From Deltaproteobacteria bacterium CG07_land_8_20_14_0_80_60_11 (GTDB lineage: Bacteria > Desulfobacterota > Desulfobaccia > Desulfobaccales > 0-14-0-80-60-11): a DNA stretch of 22,160 bases. This document shows, piece by piece, positions 1-7,014 of this stretch. Made by a program: the position numbers and the translations under genes. Within the stretch, counting starts at the first letter, position 1. Each line of letters starts with the position of its first letter. The notes beneath the pieces are model-generated. The model was not told the origin of the DNA, did not search any database, and saw only the letters and a list, made by a program, of their open reading frames with translations. Location of the stretch: NCBI GenBank assembly GCA_002779455.1, contig PEWM01000167.1:5473-27632 (forward strand). The letters are read 5' to 3'.

Positions 1-396
1 GTCAAGGAGCACAAACGGCTGGAGGCCTACCAGAACGTCTACCACCTGGTGTCGGTCGTCACGGGGCGGCTCAAGCCCGGGTGCGGCGCGGTGGATATCC
101 TGCGGGCCACCTTTCCCGGGGGCTCCATCACCGGCTGCCCCAAGATTAGGGCCATGGAGATCATTGACGAACTGGAACCCCACGTGCGCCACGCCTACTG
201 CGGGGCCATCGGCTACCTGGGGCTTCACCACAACCTGGACCTTAACGTGGCCATCCGCACCGCCATCATCTCCCAAGGGCGGGGCTATTTCGCGGTGGGG
301 GGCGGGGTGGTCTATGACTCCCGGGAAGAGGACGAATACGACGAGACCCTGCACAAGGCCAGCACCTTGTTCCGGCTCATCGCGGGGGACTTGTAG
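1..396 (+). CDS. pabB: Aminodeoxychorismate synthase component I, C-terminal part (partial at window start)
   Basis: The frame is open from base 1, so the gene starts outside the window and only the last 131 residues are present. They are the end of a chorismate-binding domain: PGGSITGCPKIRAMEIIDEL, then IGYLG, a D-x-N-x-AIRT segment, GGGVVYDS and EYDETLHKA. This block is shared by PabB, TrpE and isochorismate synthases. The GSITG-x-PK form is more typical of PabB than of anthranilate synthase TrpE (usually GTVSGAPK). The family makes 4-amino-4-deoxychorismate from chorismate using ammonia from a PabA glutaminase, in the cytoplasm. The next gene is a PabC-type aminotransferase on the same strand, which supports PabB over TrpE. 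The upstream active-site segment cannot be seen, so anthranilate synthase is not fully excluded. Confidence 0.85.
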   Translation, partial: VKEHKRLEAYQNVYHLVSVVTGRLKPGCGAVDILRATFPGGSITGCPKIRAMEIIDELEPHVRHAYCGAIGYLGLHHNLDLNVAIRTAIISQGRGYFAVGGGVVYDSREEDEYDETLHKASTLFRLIAGDL

Positions 397-400
397 GTTG

Positions 401-567
401 GGGGGAAAAGGGGAAGAGGCGAAGAGGCGAAAAGGGAAAAGATTGCTTTAAAGCTCCGCCCAATGGTATGAAGGAATATCTCATGAAAAAGTGTATTCTT
501 CTATGAATCGGCAAAGATTGTTCATAGTTAACCCTTTTCGCCTTTTTCCCTTTTCCCCTTTTCCCCC
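401..567. repeat. Inverted pair of polypurine/polypyrimidine tracts
   Basis: The gap between pabB and pabC begins with a G/A-only tract (401-440, built on GGGGAAAAGGGG and GAAGAGGC units) and ends with a C/T-only tract (532-567) that is its approximate reverse complement. The two arms enclose about 90 AT-richer bases holding a 7-bp inverted repeat, CTATGAA (501-507) and TTCATAG (521-527). A third copy of the pyrimidine arm is at 13484-13518. No gene is visible in the gap. The arms could pair in RNA or form an unusual DNA structure, but no function can be assigned. Confidence 0.6.
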
Positions 568-589
568 AAAATTCTTATGTTGGTGATGC

Positions 590-1417
590 ATGGCAGAATT
601 CGTCTGGCTCAACGATAACTTGATTCCCCTGGACCAGGCCCGGGTGTCGGTGAACGACCGGGGGTTTCTCTACGGGGACGGGTTGTTTGAAACCCTGCGG
701 GCCGATGATGGGCGGGTGCTGTTCCTTCCGGAGCACCTGGAGCGCCTGGCCGCCTCGGCCCGGGCCTTCCGCCTGCCTTTTCCCGCCGCGGCCCCCTGGG
801 AGGAGCGCCTGGCGCGGTTGCTCACGGCCAACGGCCTGGGCCGGGGCCCGGCCCGGGCAAAAATTCTCCTGAGCCGGGGGGTGGCCGCAGGGTTGGGCCT
901 GCCGCCGGCGGCCCGCCCCACCCTGGTCATCTGGGCCCAGCCGTATACGCCTCCCAGCCCCGCAGAGTACGCCGCGGGCTGGCCGGTGGTCATCTTTCCC
1001 GAAGGCCGCTCGACCTTTGTGGGCCGTCACAAGAGCCTTAACTACCTGTTCTACCTGGCGGCCCGGCAATACGCCCTGGACCGGGGGGCCAGGGAAGCCC
1101 TCATCCTGGCCCCCGACGGCCTGGTCTCGGAAGGGGCCGCCACCAGCCTGGTCTATCTTCGCCAGGGGCGGTATTACACGCCCGCCTCGGCCAGCGCCCT
1201 TCCCGGAGTGACCCTGGCGGTCCTCGGCCGGGGGTTAGCCGCCCGGGGCCTGGTCCTTGACACCTGTCCCACCACCGTGGCCCAGCTTCAGGAGGCCGAC
1301 GGCCTCTGGCTGGCCAACTCCCTCATGGGCCTGATGCCGGTGGCCGCGGTCAACGGGATGCCGATGCCGCTAAGCGCCGCCACCGCCTTCCTCCGGGAGG
1401 TTTTGGCGGATAGGTGA
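590..1417 (+). CDS. pabC: Aminotransferase class IV, probable aminodeoxychorismate lyase
   Basis: The product has 275 residues, normal for fold-type IV PLP enzymes. Visible family features are VNDRGFLYGDGLFETLR (residues 21-37), the RHKSLNYL segment with the probable PLP lysine K148, and LVSEGAATSLVYL (179-191) with the cofactor-binding glutamate E181. PabC cleaves aminodeoxychorismate to p-aminobenzoate and pyruvate. Branched-chain and D-amino acid aminotransferases share the fold, and the assignment to PabC rests mostly on the pabB gene just upstream. The ATG at 590 has only a weak ribosome site, but the protein starts where relatives do. The TGA stop shares its last base with the repeat element that begins at 1417. 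Confidence 0.82.
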   Translation: MAEFVWLNDNLIPLDQARVSVNDRGFLYGDGLFETLRADDGRVLFLPEHLERLAASARAFRLPFPAAAPWEERLARLLTANGLGRGPARAKILLSRGVAAGLGLPPAARPTLVIWAQPYTPPSPAEYAAGWPVVIFPEGRSTFVGRHKSLNYLFYLAARQYALDRGAREALILAPDGLVSEGAATSLVYLRQGRYYTPASASALPGVTLAVLGRGLAARGLVLDTCPTTVAQLQEADGLWLANSLMGLMPVAAVNGMPMPLSAATAFLREVLADR

Positions 1418-1553
1418 TACCAAGTTGCGCTCATAGAAGTAAGAAAAGCTTACGGTCTGTAGAGGCGCACCCGCGTGTGCGCCCAACCTGAGGGCGGACA
1501 CATGGGTCCGCCCCTACGGAACATAAATTACCTGTATGAACGCAGTTTGGTAT
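1417..1553. mobile_element. MITE-like element: terminal inverted repeats enclosing two REP hairpins
   Basis: The left end reads ATACCAAGTTGCGCTCATAG (from 1417). The right end, read on the minus strand from 1553, is ATACCAAACTGCGTTCATAC, so 15-16 of the first 20 positions agree; the similarity continues weakly inward to about 30 bp. Inside are two perfect hairpins: GGCGCAC/GTGCGCC (1464-1483, 7-bp arms) and GGGCGGAC/GTCCGCCC (1492-1513, 8-bp arms), flanked by GTAG at 1459 and CTAC at 1514. There is no transposase frame. This looks like a non-autonomous element mobilised in trans. A relative lies at 8049-8196 and a one-ended copy at 18644-18726. No clear target duplication was seen. Confidence 0.6.
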
Positions 1554-1616
1554 GAGGGGAGGAACGGGGAAATTTTTCGTCTTTTCGTAAAGGCTTTCCC
1601 CGGCCCTTCCCGCAAA

Positions 1617-2039
1617 TCATCCTTCCATCTTCTCCAGGGCCCGGCGCAGCTGCTCCCCAGTTTTTTCCAGATCGCCGGGTTTATAGCTCTCCTGGGGAAA
1701 GAGCTGGAGGCCGTCGGTGTAGTAGCGGGGGATGACGTGGATATGGGCGTGGAACACCACCTGCCCCGCGGCCTCGAAATTATTCATGCCGATATTGAAT
1801 CCCTGGGCGGATAACGCCGCCCGCAGGGCCTGGGCCACCCGGCGGCAGACCCGGCCCATCTCCGTCCACAGGGCATCCGGCAGCTCCAGCAGGTTCTGAT
1901 GGTGCGCCTTGGGAATGACCAGGGTGTGGCCGTAGTTCACCGGGGCGATATCCAGGAATGCCAGGATCAGCGGGGTTTCCAGGACTCGCGCCGCCGGCGC
2001 CTCCCCGGCCGCAATGCGGCAAAAGATACAGTCTCGCAT
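1617..2039 (-). CDS. HIT-family nucleotide hydrolase/transferase
   Basis: The 140-residue product is a typical short histidine-triad protein. It begins CIFCRIAAGE, with a CxxC (C4, C7) that binds zinc in many HIT proteins. FLDIAPVNYGHTLVIPK (residues 28-44) is the standard family block, followed by FNIGMN and the catalytic triad H97-A-H99-I-H101-V in VVFHAHIHVIPR. The family hydrolyses or transfers nucleoside monophosphates from nucleotide conjugates in the cytoplasm; the substrate cannot be read from sequence. The ATG at 2039 follows GGAAAAGAG on the minus strand, an acceptable ribosome site. The gene faces away from the small gene at 2159 and ends just after the repeat element at 1417-1553. 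Confidence 0.9.
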   Translation of the reverse strand: MRDCIFCRIAAGEAPAARVLETPLILAFLDIAPVNYGHTLVIPKAHHQNLLELPDALWTEMGRVCRRVAQALRAALSAQGFNIGMNNFEAAGQVVFHAHIHVIPRYYTDGLQLFPQESYKPGDLEKTGEQLRRALEKMEG

Positions 2040-2071
2040 GGTTCTCTTTTCCGCTGAAGCTCACCGGCCCC

Positions 2072-2099
2072 TTGCATTTTGGCGGTGATCTGGTAGAGT
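2072..2099 (+). promoter_or_regulatory. Possible sigma70 promoter for the small hypothetical gene
   Basis: TTGCAT (2072-2077) and TAGAGT (2094-2099) are separated by 16 bp and lie 60 bases upstream of the ATG at 2159. The -10 match is mediocre, so this is tentative. Confidence 0.25.
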
Positions 2100-2158
2100 G
2101 GTGCCGCCGGTCCACCCAGGCATAATTATTCCGGCCGGCCACCCATAATCAGACAGTC

Positions 2159-2461
2159 ATGGCCACGATTAACGATTTGGTGCTGGTCCACCTGGACCGC
2201 AAACCCGCATTTTACGCCCGCATCAACGATATTACCCCGGATGTCAAGCGGGGGTGGTATCAGGTGGAATTGCTGGTACTCTCCCTGCCTCCCCAGACCC
2301 TGGTCTGGATCCTGGAGGAGACGCACCTCCAGGGAGAGGAATACACCATGAGGGGGAGGCCGGTGCAGCTGACGCTCATTCCTCCCCAGGCTCCGCCCCA
2401 ACCAGGCTCCCCGGCTCCGTCCGGCAAGGGCAAAGTAATCCCGCTGGTCCGAAAGACCTGA
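2159..2461 (+). CDS. Small hypothetical protein with proline-rich tail
   Basis: The product has 100 residues. Residues 1-75 look like a small beta-rich domain (MATINDLVLVHLDRKPAFYA, then VKRGWYQVELLVLSLPPQ, TWIL-like LVWILEE, and EYTMRGRPVQLTLI). Residues 76-100 are a Pro/Ser/Gly-rich tail ending in basic residues. From memory, similar short proteins with an N-terminal NDLVLVH-like motif and a TM-GGRPV-like motif occur in other deltaproteobacteria, always as conserved hypotheticals. There is no signal peptide, membrane helix or metal motif. No clear Shine-Dalgarno precedes the ATG. The gene converges on the methyltransferase at 2486 with 24 bp between their stops. Function unknown. Confidence 0.65.
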   Translation: MATINDLVLVHLDRKPAFYARINDITPDVKRGWYQVELLVLSLPPQTLVWILEETHLQGEEYTMRGRPVQLTLIPPQAPPQPGSPAPSGKGKVIPLVRKT

Positions 2462-2485
2462 GTTGCGGGTTCCCCAGCCGGGGGT

Positions 2486-3376
2486 TCAGCGGCCGGACTC
2501 TCTCGGTTGGTACATCCAATACTTCTGCCACCAGGGCATCTTGCGCCAGATGAACAGCAATTTCAGGTAATAGAGGTACCGGTGGCGGGCGAGGGCCCGC
2601 CTGACCTGGCCGGCCACCCGGGGGTCAACCGCCGGCGGTTGGGGGACGCCGGGGCGGGCCAGCACCTGGAAGGCGTCCCGGCGCCACACCCGCAGCTTTT
2701 CCTCCTGCCAGCCGGCCTTCGTGAGCAGCCAGCTTAGGGTCTGGGGGGCAAAATAGAAGTTGTGGGCCGGGGAAAACATCCGCCGGAAGCTCACCTTGGG
2801 GGCCAGGACGTTGGGGGTTTCCAGGAAGAGCCAGGTTTCCGGGTGAGCACAGGTCCGGGCCCGGCGCAGGAAGGCCAGGGGCTCGGGGAAATGTTCGATG
2901 ACGTGGGAGGCCAGGATCAGGTCGAAGGGGGCGGCTTCGCAGGCCGCCTCCTCGAAGCGGCCGGGGAAAACCGTCAGGCCGTGGTGATCCCGGGCATAGG
3001 CGGCCTGCTCGGGGTCGGGCTCCACCGCCCACACCTGGGCTCCCAGGCTTTTCAGCCTGGCCCCGACCAGGCCAAGGCCGCAGCCGACCTCCAGGACGCG
3101 CCAGCCGGGTTGGAAGACCGGCCGGATCATGGGCCACTGGAGGTTCCAGCGTTTCTCCAGCTTGCGGAGTTGGCGCGGGAACCCCGCCTCACCCGTGTGC
3201 CACTGCCGGTGACTCACGGCCGCCTCGAGGCGATCCTGGTCCTCGATTACCGGGTTGTGATAGACCAGGCCGCAATCCCGGCACCCCACCGTAGTGATGG
3301 TGAGGCCCCGTTCCCGGCGCCGGGCCACCAGGGAGGTTTGATCGTGCTCACAGAGAGGGCAAAGGATATTTTGCAT
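2486..3376 (-). CDS. Class I SAM-dependent methyltransferase with N-terminal zinc ribbon
   Basis: The product has 296 residues. Residues 1-42 carry four cysteines, C6-P-L-C9 and C32-R-D-C35, followed by GLVYHNP; this small zinc ribbon precedes many sugar and cell-surface methyltransferases. The SAM-binding motif I is VLEVGCGLG (94-102), followed by the acidic AVEPD strand end, DLILASHVIEHFPEP and the ETPNV post-motif of the Methyltransf_23/UbiG-like group. The C-terminal 60 residues are basic and aromatic. Start codon ATG at 3376 lacks a strong ribosome site. The gene is divergent from the radical SAM gene at 3539; a TTGACT hexamer at 3424-3429 on the minus strand could be its -35 box. The substrate cannot be told. 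Confidence 0.82.
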   Translation of the reverse strand: MQNILCPLCEHDQTSLVARRRERGLTITTVGCRDCGLVYHNPVIEDQDRLEAAVSHRQWHTGEAGFPRQLRKLEKRWNLQWPMIRPVFQPGWRVLEVGCGLGLVGARLKSLGAQVWAVEPDPEQAAYARDHHGLTVFPGRFEEAACEAAPFDLILASHVIEHFPEPLAFLRRARTCAHPETWLFLETPNVLAPKVSFRRMFSPAHNFYFAPQTLSWLLTKAGWQEEKLRVWRRDAFQVLARPGVPQPPAVDPRVAGQVRRALARHRYLYYLKLLFIWRKMPWWQKYWMYQPRESGR

Positions 3377-3431
3377 GGGGTCGTATAGACAATTGTAACC
3401 ATCTAGGCTGATAATTGCCCTTAAGTCAACC

Positions 3432-3460
3432 TTGCACTCCGGACGCCGGAATCTTATTAT
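3432..3460 (+). promoter_or_regulatory. Sigma70-like promoter of the radical SAM / sulfur-transfer operon
   Basis: TTGCAC (3432-3437) and TATTAT (3455-3460) are separated by exactly 17 bp in an AT-rich intergenic stretch. Transcription would begin near 3467, leaving a leader of about 70 nt before the ATG at 3539. The divergent methyltransferase has a candidate TTGACT -35 box (3424-3429, minus) directly abutting, so the two promoters may compete. Confidence 0.55.
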
Positions 3461-3538
3461 AAGGTATCATTCACTGACTATCTTAATAAAATATCTCTTG
3501 AGTCGGCTCGATCCCCGTTTTTTGGGCTGGGATTTCTT

Positions 3539-4852
3539 ATGAGAATTTTGCTGGTCCAACCCACTACCAAATACCCTAACCTGAAACCTCTCCGCAGTAA
3601 AACCCGCTGGCTGGTGGGAATCACCCTGCCGTACCTGGCGGGTCTCACTCCCAGGGGCATCCAGGTGGACCTGGTTGATGACCGCCTGTCACCCATCCCG
3701 TACCACCGGGAGTATGACCTGGTGGGGATCACCACCACCTGCGCCACGGCGGAACGGGCCTTCGAAATTGCCGGTGAGTTCCGGCAGCGTGGCCGGCAGG
3801 TGGTGATGGGCGGGTTTCACGTGTCCTTACACCCCGAGGAGGCCTTGGCGCATTGCGACGCGGTGGTGGTGGGCGAGGCGGAGTCGGTATGGACCGGAGT
3901 GCTGGAGGATGCCCGGGTCAAACGCCTGAAGCGCCGCTATCAGGCGCCGGGGTTTCACGATCTGGAGGGGCTGCCCCGGCCCCGCCTGGAGTTGCTGGAT
4001 TATCGGCGCTACCGGGTCAAGATCATCCCTACCCAGACCTCTCGGGGGTGTCCCTATCACTGCGCCTTCTGCGAAGTCCCCATCGTTTACGGCCACACCT
4101 ACCGCCGGCGGCCCCTGGGGGAGGTGATCGCCGAGATCAAGGCCAACGTGCGCCTCACCGGCTTAAAAAACCTCTATTTCATTGACGACAATCTCACCGG
4201 CCATCGGGAGTACGCCAAAGAGCTGTTCAAGGCCCTGAGGCCCTTGAACCTGAAGTGGAGTTGCCTCTGGACCATCAACACCTCCCGGGACGAGGAGCTG
4301 CTGGACCTGGCCAAGGAGTCCGGCTGCAACCACGTCAACATCGGCATCGAGAACGTCTGCCAGGAGAGCATCTCCTCCATTGAGAAGGTGCAGAATCCGG
4401 TGGCCGAGTATGAGGGGCTCTTGGGGCGTTTACGGGAACGGGGCATTTTTTACTCCCTGAACTTCATGTTCGGCCTGGATGGGGACCACCAGGAGCTATT
4501 CGACGAAACCCTGGCCTTTTTGGACAAGATCAAGGCGCCCATGGCGTTCTTCAACGTGGCCACGCCGCGGCGGGGCACTCCCATGTGGGACCGGCTGAAT
4601 GCCGAAGGGCGGGTCCACAACCCGGACGCCGAGAAGTATTTGGGGATGGTGTGCAACTTCTTCCCCCGACACATGACGCCCGATGAGTGCGAGGCCGGGG
4701 TCTGGCGCTGCTTTCAAAAATTTTACTCATTTCCCTCCATCTTCCGTCGCCTGCTCATGCCGCCGACTCGCTATATCTTTCAGGGGTTGCCCAGCAACCT
4801 CTTTTTCCATTGGTCGGCGGCGCACAGGATCGACCCGGTGGATTATTATTAG
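3539..4852 (+). CDS. B12-binding-fold radical SAM protein
   Basis: The product has 437 residues. Residues 1-130 form a cobalamin-binding-like Rossmann fold (RILLVQP, DLVGITTTCATAERA, VVMGGFHVSLHPEEAL, AVVVGEAE). The DxHxxG cobalamin-ligand motif is absent, as in many members. The radical SAM cluster motif is C171-PYH-C175-AF-C178, preceded by TQTSRG. Further radical SAM features are YFIDDNLT, the INIGIEN-like HVNIGIENV and FMFGLDGD. This class includes methyltransferases and C-C bond-forming enzymes (for example hopanoid and bacteriochlorophyll enzymes); the substrate is not deducible. It is the first gene of a plus-strand run: the DUF39 gene follows 44 bp later. The ribosome site at ATG 3539 is weak. 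Confidence 0.85.
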   Translation: MRILLVQPTTKYPNLKPLRSKTRWLVGITLPYLAGLTPRGIQVDLVDDRLSPIPYHREYDLVGITTTCATAERAFEIAGEFRQRGRQVVMGGFHVSLHPEEALAHCDAVVVGEAESVWTGVLEDARVKRLKRRYQAPGFHDLEGLPRPRLELLDYRRYRVKIIPTQTSRGCPYHCAFCEVPIVYGHTYRRRPLGEVIAEIKANVRLTGLKNLYFIDDNLTGHREYAKELFKALRPLNLKWSCLWTINTSRDEELLDLAKESGCNHVNIGIENVCQESISSIEKVQNPVAEYEGLLGRLRERGIFYSLNFMFGLDGDHQELFDETLAFLDKIKAPMAFFNVATPRRGTPMWDRLNAEGRVHNPDAEKYLGMVCNFFPRHMTPDECEAGVWRCFQKFYSFPSIFRRLLMPPTRYIFQGLPSNLFFHWSAAHRIDPVDYY

Positions 4853-4896
4853 GATAGTTCCATGCTGCAAATCGCCTCGCGGGAGAAGGGTAAATT

Positions 4897-6105
4897 ATGG
4901 CCAATTACCAGGTGAATAAAACTTATCAGGAAATTAACGATAAAATTAAACAGGGCCAAGCGGTGGTGGTCACCGCCGAAGAGATTATTGACCTTGTGCG
5001 CCGCAAAGGCGAGGTGGCCGCGGCCCGGACCGTGGACGTGGTGACCACCGGGACCTTTTCCCCCATGTGCTCTTCCGGGGCCTTCATTAATTTCGGCCAT
5101 GCCAAGCCCCCCATCAAGGCGTCCCGGGTGTGGCTCAATCATGTGCCGGCCTACGCCGGCCTGGCGGCGGTGGATGTCTACCTCGGCGCCACCGAGCCCT
5201 GCGAGGAAGATCCCCTGAACAAGGTGTACCCGGGGGAGTTCAAATACGGCGGCGGCCACGTCATCCAGGACCTGGTGGCCGGCAAGGCCGTGCATCTGGT
5301 GGTGGAGGCCTACGGTACCGACTGCTACCCCAACAAGCGCCTGGAGCGGGAAATCACCCTGAGCCAGATGACCAATGCTATCCTGTGCAACCCCCGGAAC
5401 TGCTACCAGAATTACAACGTGGCGGTCAACCGGTCGAACCGGACCATTTATACGTATATGGGGCCGCTCCGGCCCCGGACCGGCAACGCCAATTACTGCA
5501 CCGCCGGAGAGCTGAGCCCCCTGTTCAATGACCCGTACTACCGCACCATCGGCATCGGCACCCGCATCTTCCTGGGAGGAGGGGTGGGTTACGTGGTCTT
5601 CCCCGGGACCCAACACAACCCGAAGAAACCCCGGGCGGAAAACGGGATACCGCTGGGTCCGGCCGGGACGCTGATGGTGGTGGGGGACATGAAGCGCATG
5701 GACCCGCGGTACCTGGTGGGGGCGAGCTTTTTGGGCTACGGCTGTTCCCTGGCGGTGGGGTTGGGGATCCCTATCCCCCTGTTGAATGAGGAAATGGCCC
5801 ACTTTTGCGGGGTCAGTGATGCCGAGATCATGGCTCCCATCGTCGATTACGGCGGCGATTACCCCGCGGGCACGGCTAAGGTTCTGGGGCAGGTGAGCTA
5901 CGCCCAGCTGAAGAGCGGCGCCCTCTCCCTGGATGGCAAAAAGGTGCCCACGGTGCCCCTGTCCAGCATGGTGCGGGCCCGGGAGATCGCCCAGCACCTG
6001 AAACAGTGGATCGAATCCGGCCGGTTTCTCTTAGGGGAACCGGTGGAGCCGCTGCCCCTGAATGACGAAGCCCCCTTTCTCAGCACCGCCAGCCGCGATA
6101 GCTGA
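4897..6105 (+). CDS. DUF39 homocysteine-biosynthesis protein (L-aspartate-semialdehyde sulfurtransferase family)
   Basis: The product has 402 residues and is DUF39 along nearly its whole length. Typical segments are the N-terminal NKTYQEINDKI, DVVTTGTFSPMCSSGAFIN, GATEPCEED, KYGGGHVIQDL, EAYGTDCYP, NPRNCYQNYN, YTYMGPLRP and FLGGGVGYVVFPGTQH. Cysteines fall at 58, 102, 143, 164, 169 and 201; family members use a conserved cysteine persulfide. In methanogens and sulfate reducers this family is linked to homocysteine formation from aspartate semialdehyde and sulfide. Archaeal relatives carry C-terminal CBS domains and pair with a NIL/ferredoxin protein; here there are no CBS domains and no such partner in the window. 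GGGAGAAGGG upstream gives a good ribosome site at ATG 4897. Confidence 0.88.
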   Translation: MANYQVNKTYQEINDKIKQGQAVVVTAEEIIDLVRRKGEVAAARTVDVVTTGTFSPMCSSGAFINFGHAKPPIKASRVWLNHVPAYAGLAAVDVYLGATEPCEEDPLNKVYPGEFKYGGGHVIQDLVAGKAVHLVVEAYGTDCYPNKRLEREITLSQMTNAILCNPRNCYQNYNVAVNRSNRTIYTYMGPLRPRTGNANYCTAGELSPLFNDPYYRTIGIGTRIFLGGGVGYVVFPGTQHNPKKPRAENGIPLGPAGTLMVVGDMKRMDPRYLVGASFLGYGCSLAVGLGIPIPLLNEEMAHFCGVSDAEIMAPIVDYGGDYPAGTAKVLGQVSYAQLKSGALSLDGKKVPTVPLSSMVRAREIAQHLKQWIESGRFLLGEPVEPLPLNDEAPFLSTASRDS

Positions 6106-6125
6106 AATCCAGACGCGGAGCACAT

Positions 6126-6150
6126 GTAGGGGCGACCCGGCGGGTCGCCC
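6126..6150. repeat. REP-like hairpin
   Basis: GTAG is followed by GGGCGACCC (6130-6138), a 3-nt loop, and GGGTCGCCC (6142-6150), a perfect 9-bp stem. It belongs to the same GTAGGGGCG palindrome type as the inner part of the element at 1417-1553. It fills the gap between the DUF39 and LarE-type genes and has no T-run, so it is not an obvious terminator. Confidence 0.65.
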
Positions 6151-6179
6151 TTACTTTCCCCACATATTCGGGAGATTCG

Positions 6180-6935
6180 GTGATTAAATCCCTGGATAAT
6201 TATCTCCGGCGCCACCGGCGGGCGGCCTTGCTGTTCTCCGGGGGGCTGGATTCCAGTCTCCTGTTGGCGGCGGCGGCGCAGGCCTTGGGGCCGGGGTTGA
6301 CCGCCATCACCTTTACCGGACCCCACACCGTGCCGGGAGAGCTGGCCGCGGCCTGGGCCCTGGCCCGGCGCTGCCGGGTCGAACACGTGGTGCGGGAAAT
6401 TGATCCCCTAAGTCTCCCGGAATTCCGGCACAACCGCCGGCAGCGTTGCTATGCCTGCAAGCGGGCCATCATTACCCGGGCCTGGGAGATTGCGGCCGCC
6501 CGGGGCCACCCGGTGCTCTGGGACGGCACCAACGTGGACGACCTGGCCGATTTCCGGCCGGGCTTCAGGGCGCTCCGGGAACTGGGCGTCCAAAGCCCGC
6601 TCCTCATGGCGCAACTGGGCAAGGCGGCCATCCGCGCCCTGAGCCGGGATCTGGGCCTCGACGGCGAACGGCCCTCCCAGAGTTGCCTGGCTACCCGCTT
6701 CCCCTATGACACCGAATTAACCAGGGAGGACCTGGCCCGGGTGGGCCGGGCGGAGGCCTGGCTCAGGCGCCGGGGCTTTTCCCGGGTGCGGCTCCGGGTC
6801 CAGGGGGACCGGGCGCGCCTGGAGCTGGCGCCGGAACAGTGGCCGGCCTTCCTGGCCCCAATGGTGCGCCGCCGCTTCACCGCCCTTATAACGGCTCTGG
6901 GCTTCACGGGGCTCTGCCTGGACAGGACCGCCTGA
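6180..6935 (+). CDS. larE: LarE-type PP-loop sulfur transferase, three-cysteine form
   Basis: The product has 251 residues. The ATP-pyrophosphatase PP-loop is SGGLDSS (20-26), followed by AITFTGP and DGTNVDDLADFRPG (115-128). The LarE signature PSQSCLATRFPYDT places C169 where Lactobacillus LarE has its sacrificial sulfur-donor cysteine. A C90-YA-C93 pair (RCYACK) gives three conserved cysteines, the arrangement known from [4Fe-4S]-dependent, non-sacrificial LarE of Thermotoga. LarE adds sulfur to the nickel-pincer nucleotide precursor, but no larB or larC lies in the window, so the substrate may differ. The start is GTG at 6180, preceded by GGAGATTC. The gene lies between DUF39 (74 bp upstream) and another PP-loop gene (79 bp downstream). 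The gene symbol is by family only. Confidence 0.83.
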   Translation: MIKSLDNYLRRHRRAALLFSGGLDSSLLLAAAAQALGPGLTAITFTGPHTVPGELAAAWALARRCRVEHVVREIDPLSLPEFRHNRRQRCYACKRAIITRAWEIAAARGHPVLWDGTNVDDLADFRPGFRALRELGVQSPLLMAQLGKAAIRALSRDLGLDGERPSQSCLATRFPYDTELTREDLARVGRAEAWLRRRGFSRVRLRVQGDRARLELAPEQWPAFLAPMVRRRFTALITALGFTGLCLDRTA

Positions 6936-6959
6936 TAACCAGTTGCTCTCTACAATCCG

Positions 6960-6999
6960 GGCGCGTCTCACGCGCCATTCTTGGTGCGTAAGACGCACC
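6960..6999. repeat. Double-hairpin REP, copy 1
   Basis: Two 7-bp hairpins stand side by side: GGCGCGT-CTC-ACGCGCC (6960-6976) and GGTGCGT-AAG-ACGCACC (6983-6999). The 40-bp unit recurs at 8119-8158 with one base changed, so the two copies flank the gene at 7015-7998 as direct repeats. The left flank (ATAACCAGTTGCTCTC, from 6935, starting in the larE stop codon) resembles the terminal repeat of the element at 1417. The right flank is only weakly similar and runs into the next start codon. Confidence 0.7.
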
Positions 7000-7014
7000 T
7001 GACAATAACTGACC

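Noticed and set aside
1..396. Reading the first gene as trpE
   Set aside because: GSITG-x-PK and the neighbouring pabC-type gene favour pabB, and no trp genes are in view.
4849..5997. A 382-codon minus-strand open frame opposite the DUF39 gene
   Set aside because: Its product is low-complexity His/Gly/Val-rich sequence with no motif; it is a GC-rich shadow of a clearly recognised gene.
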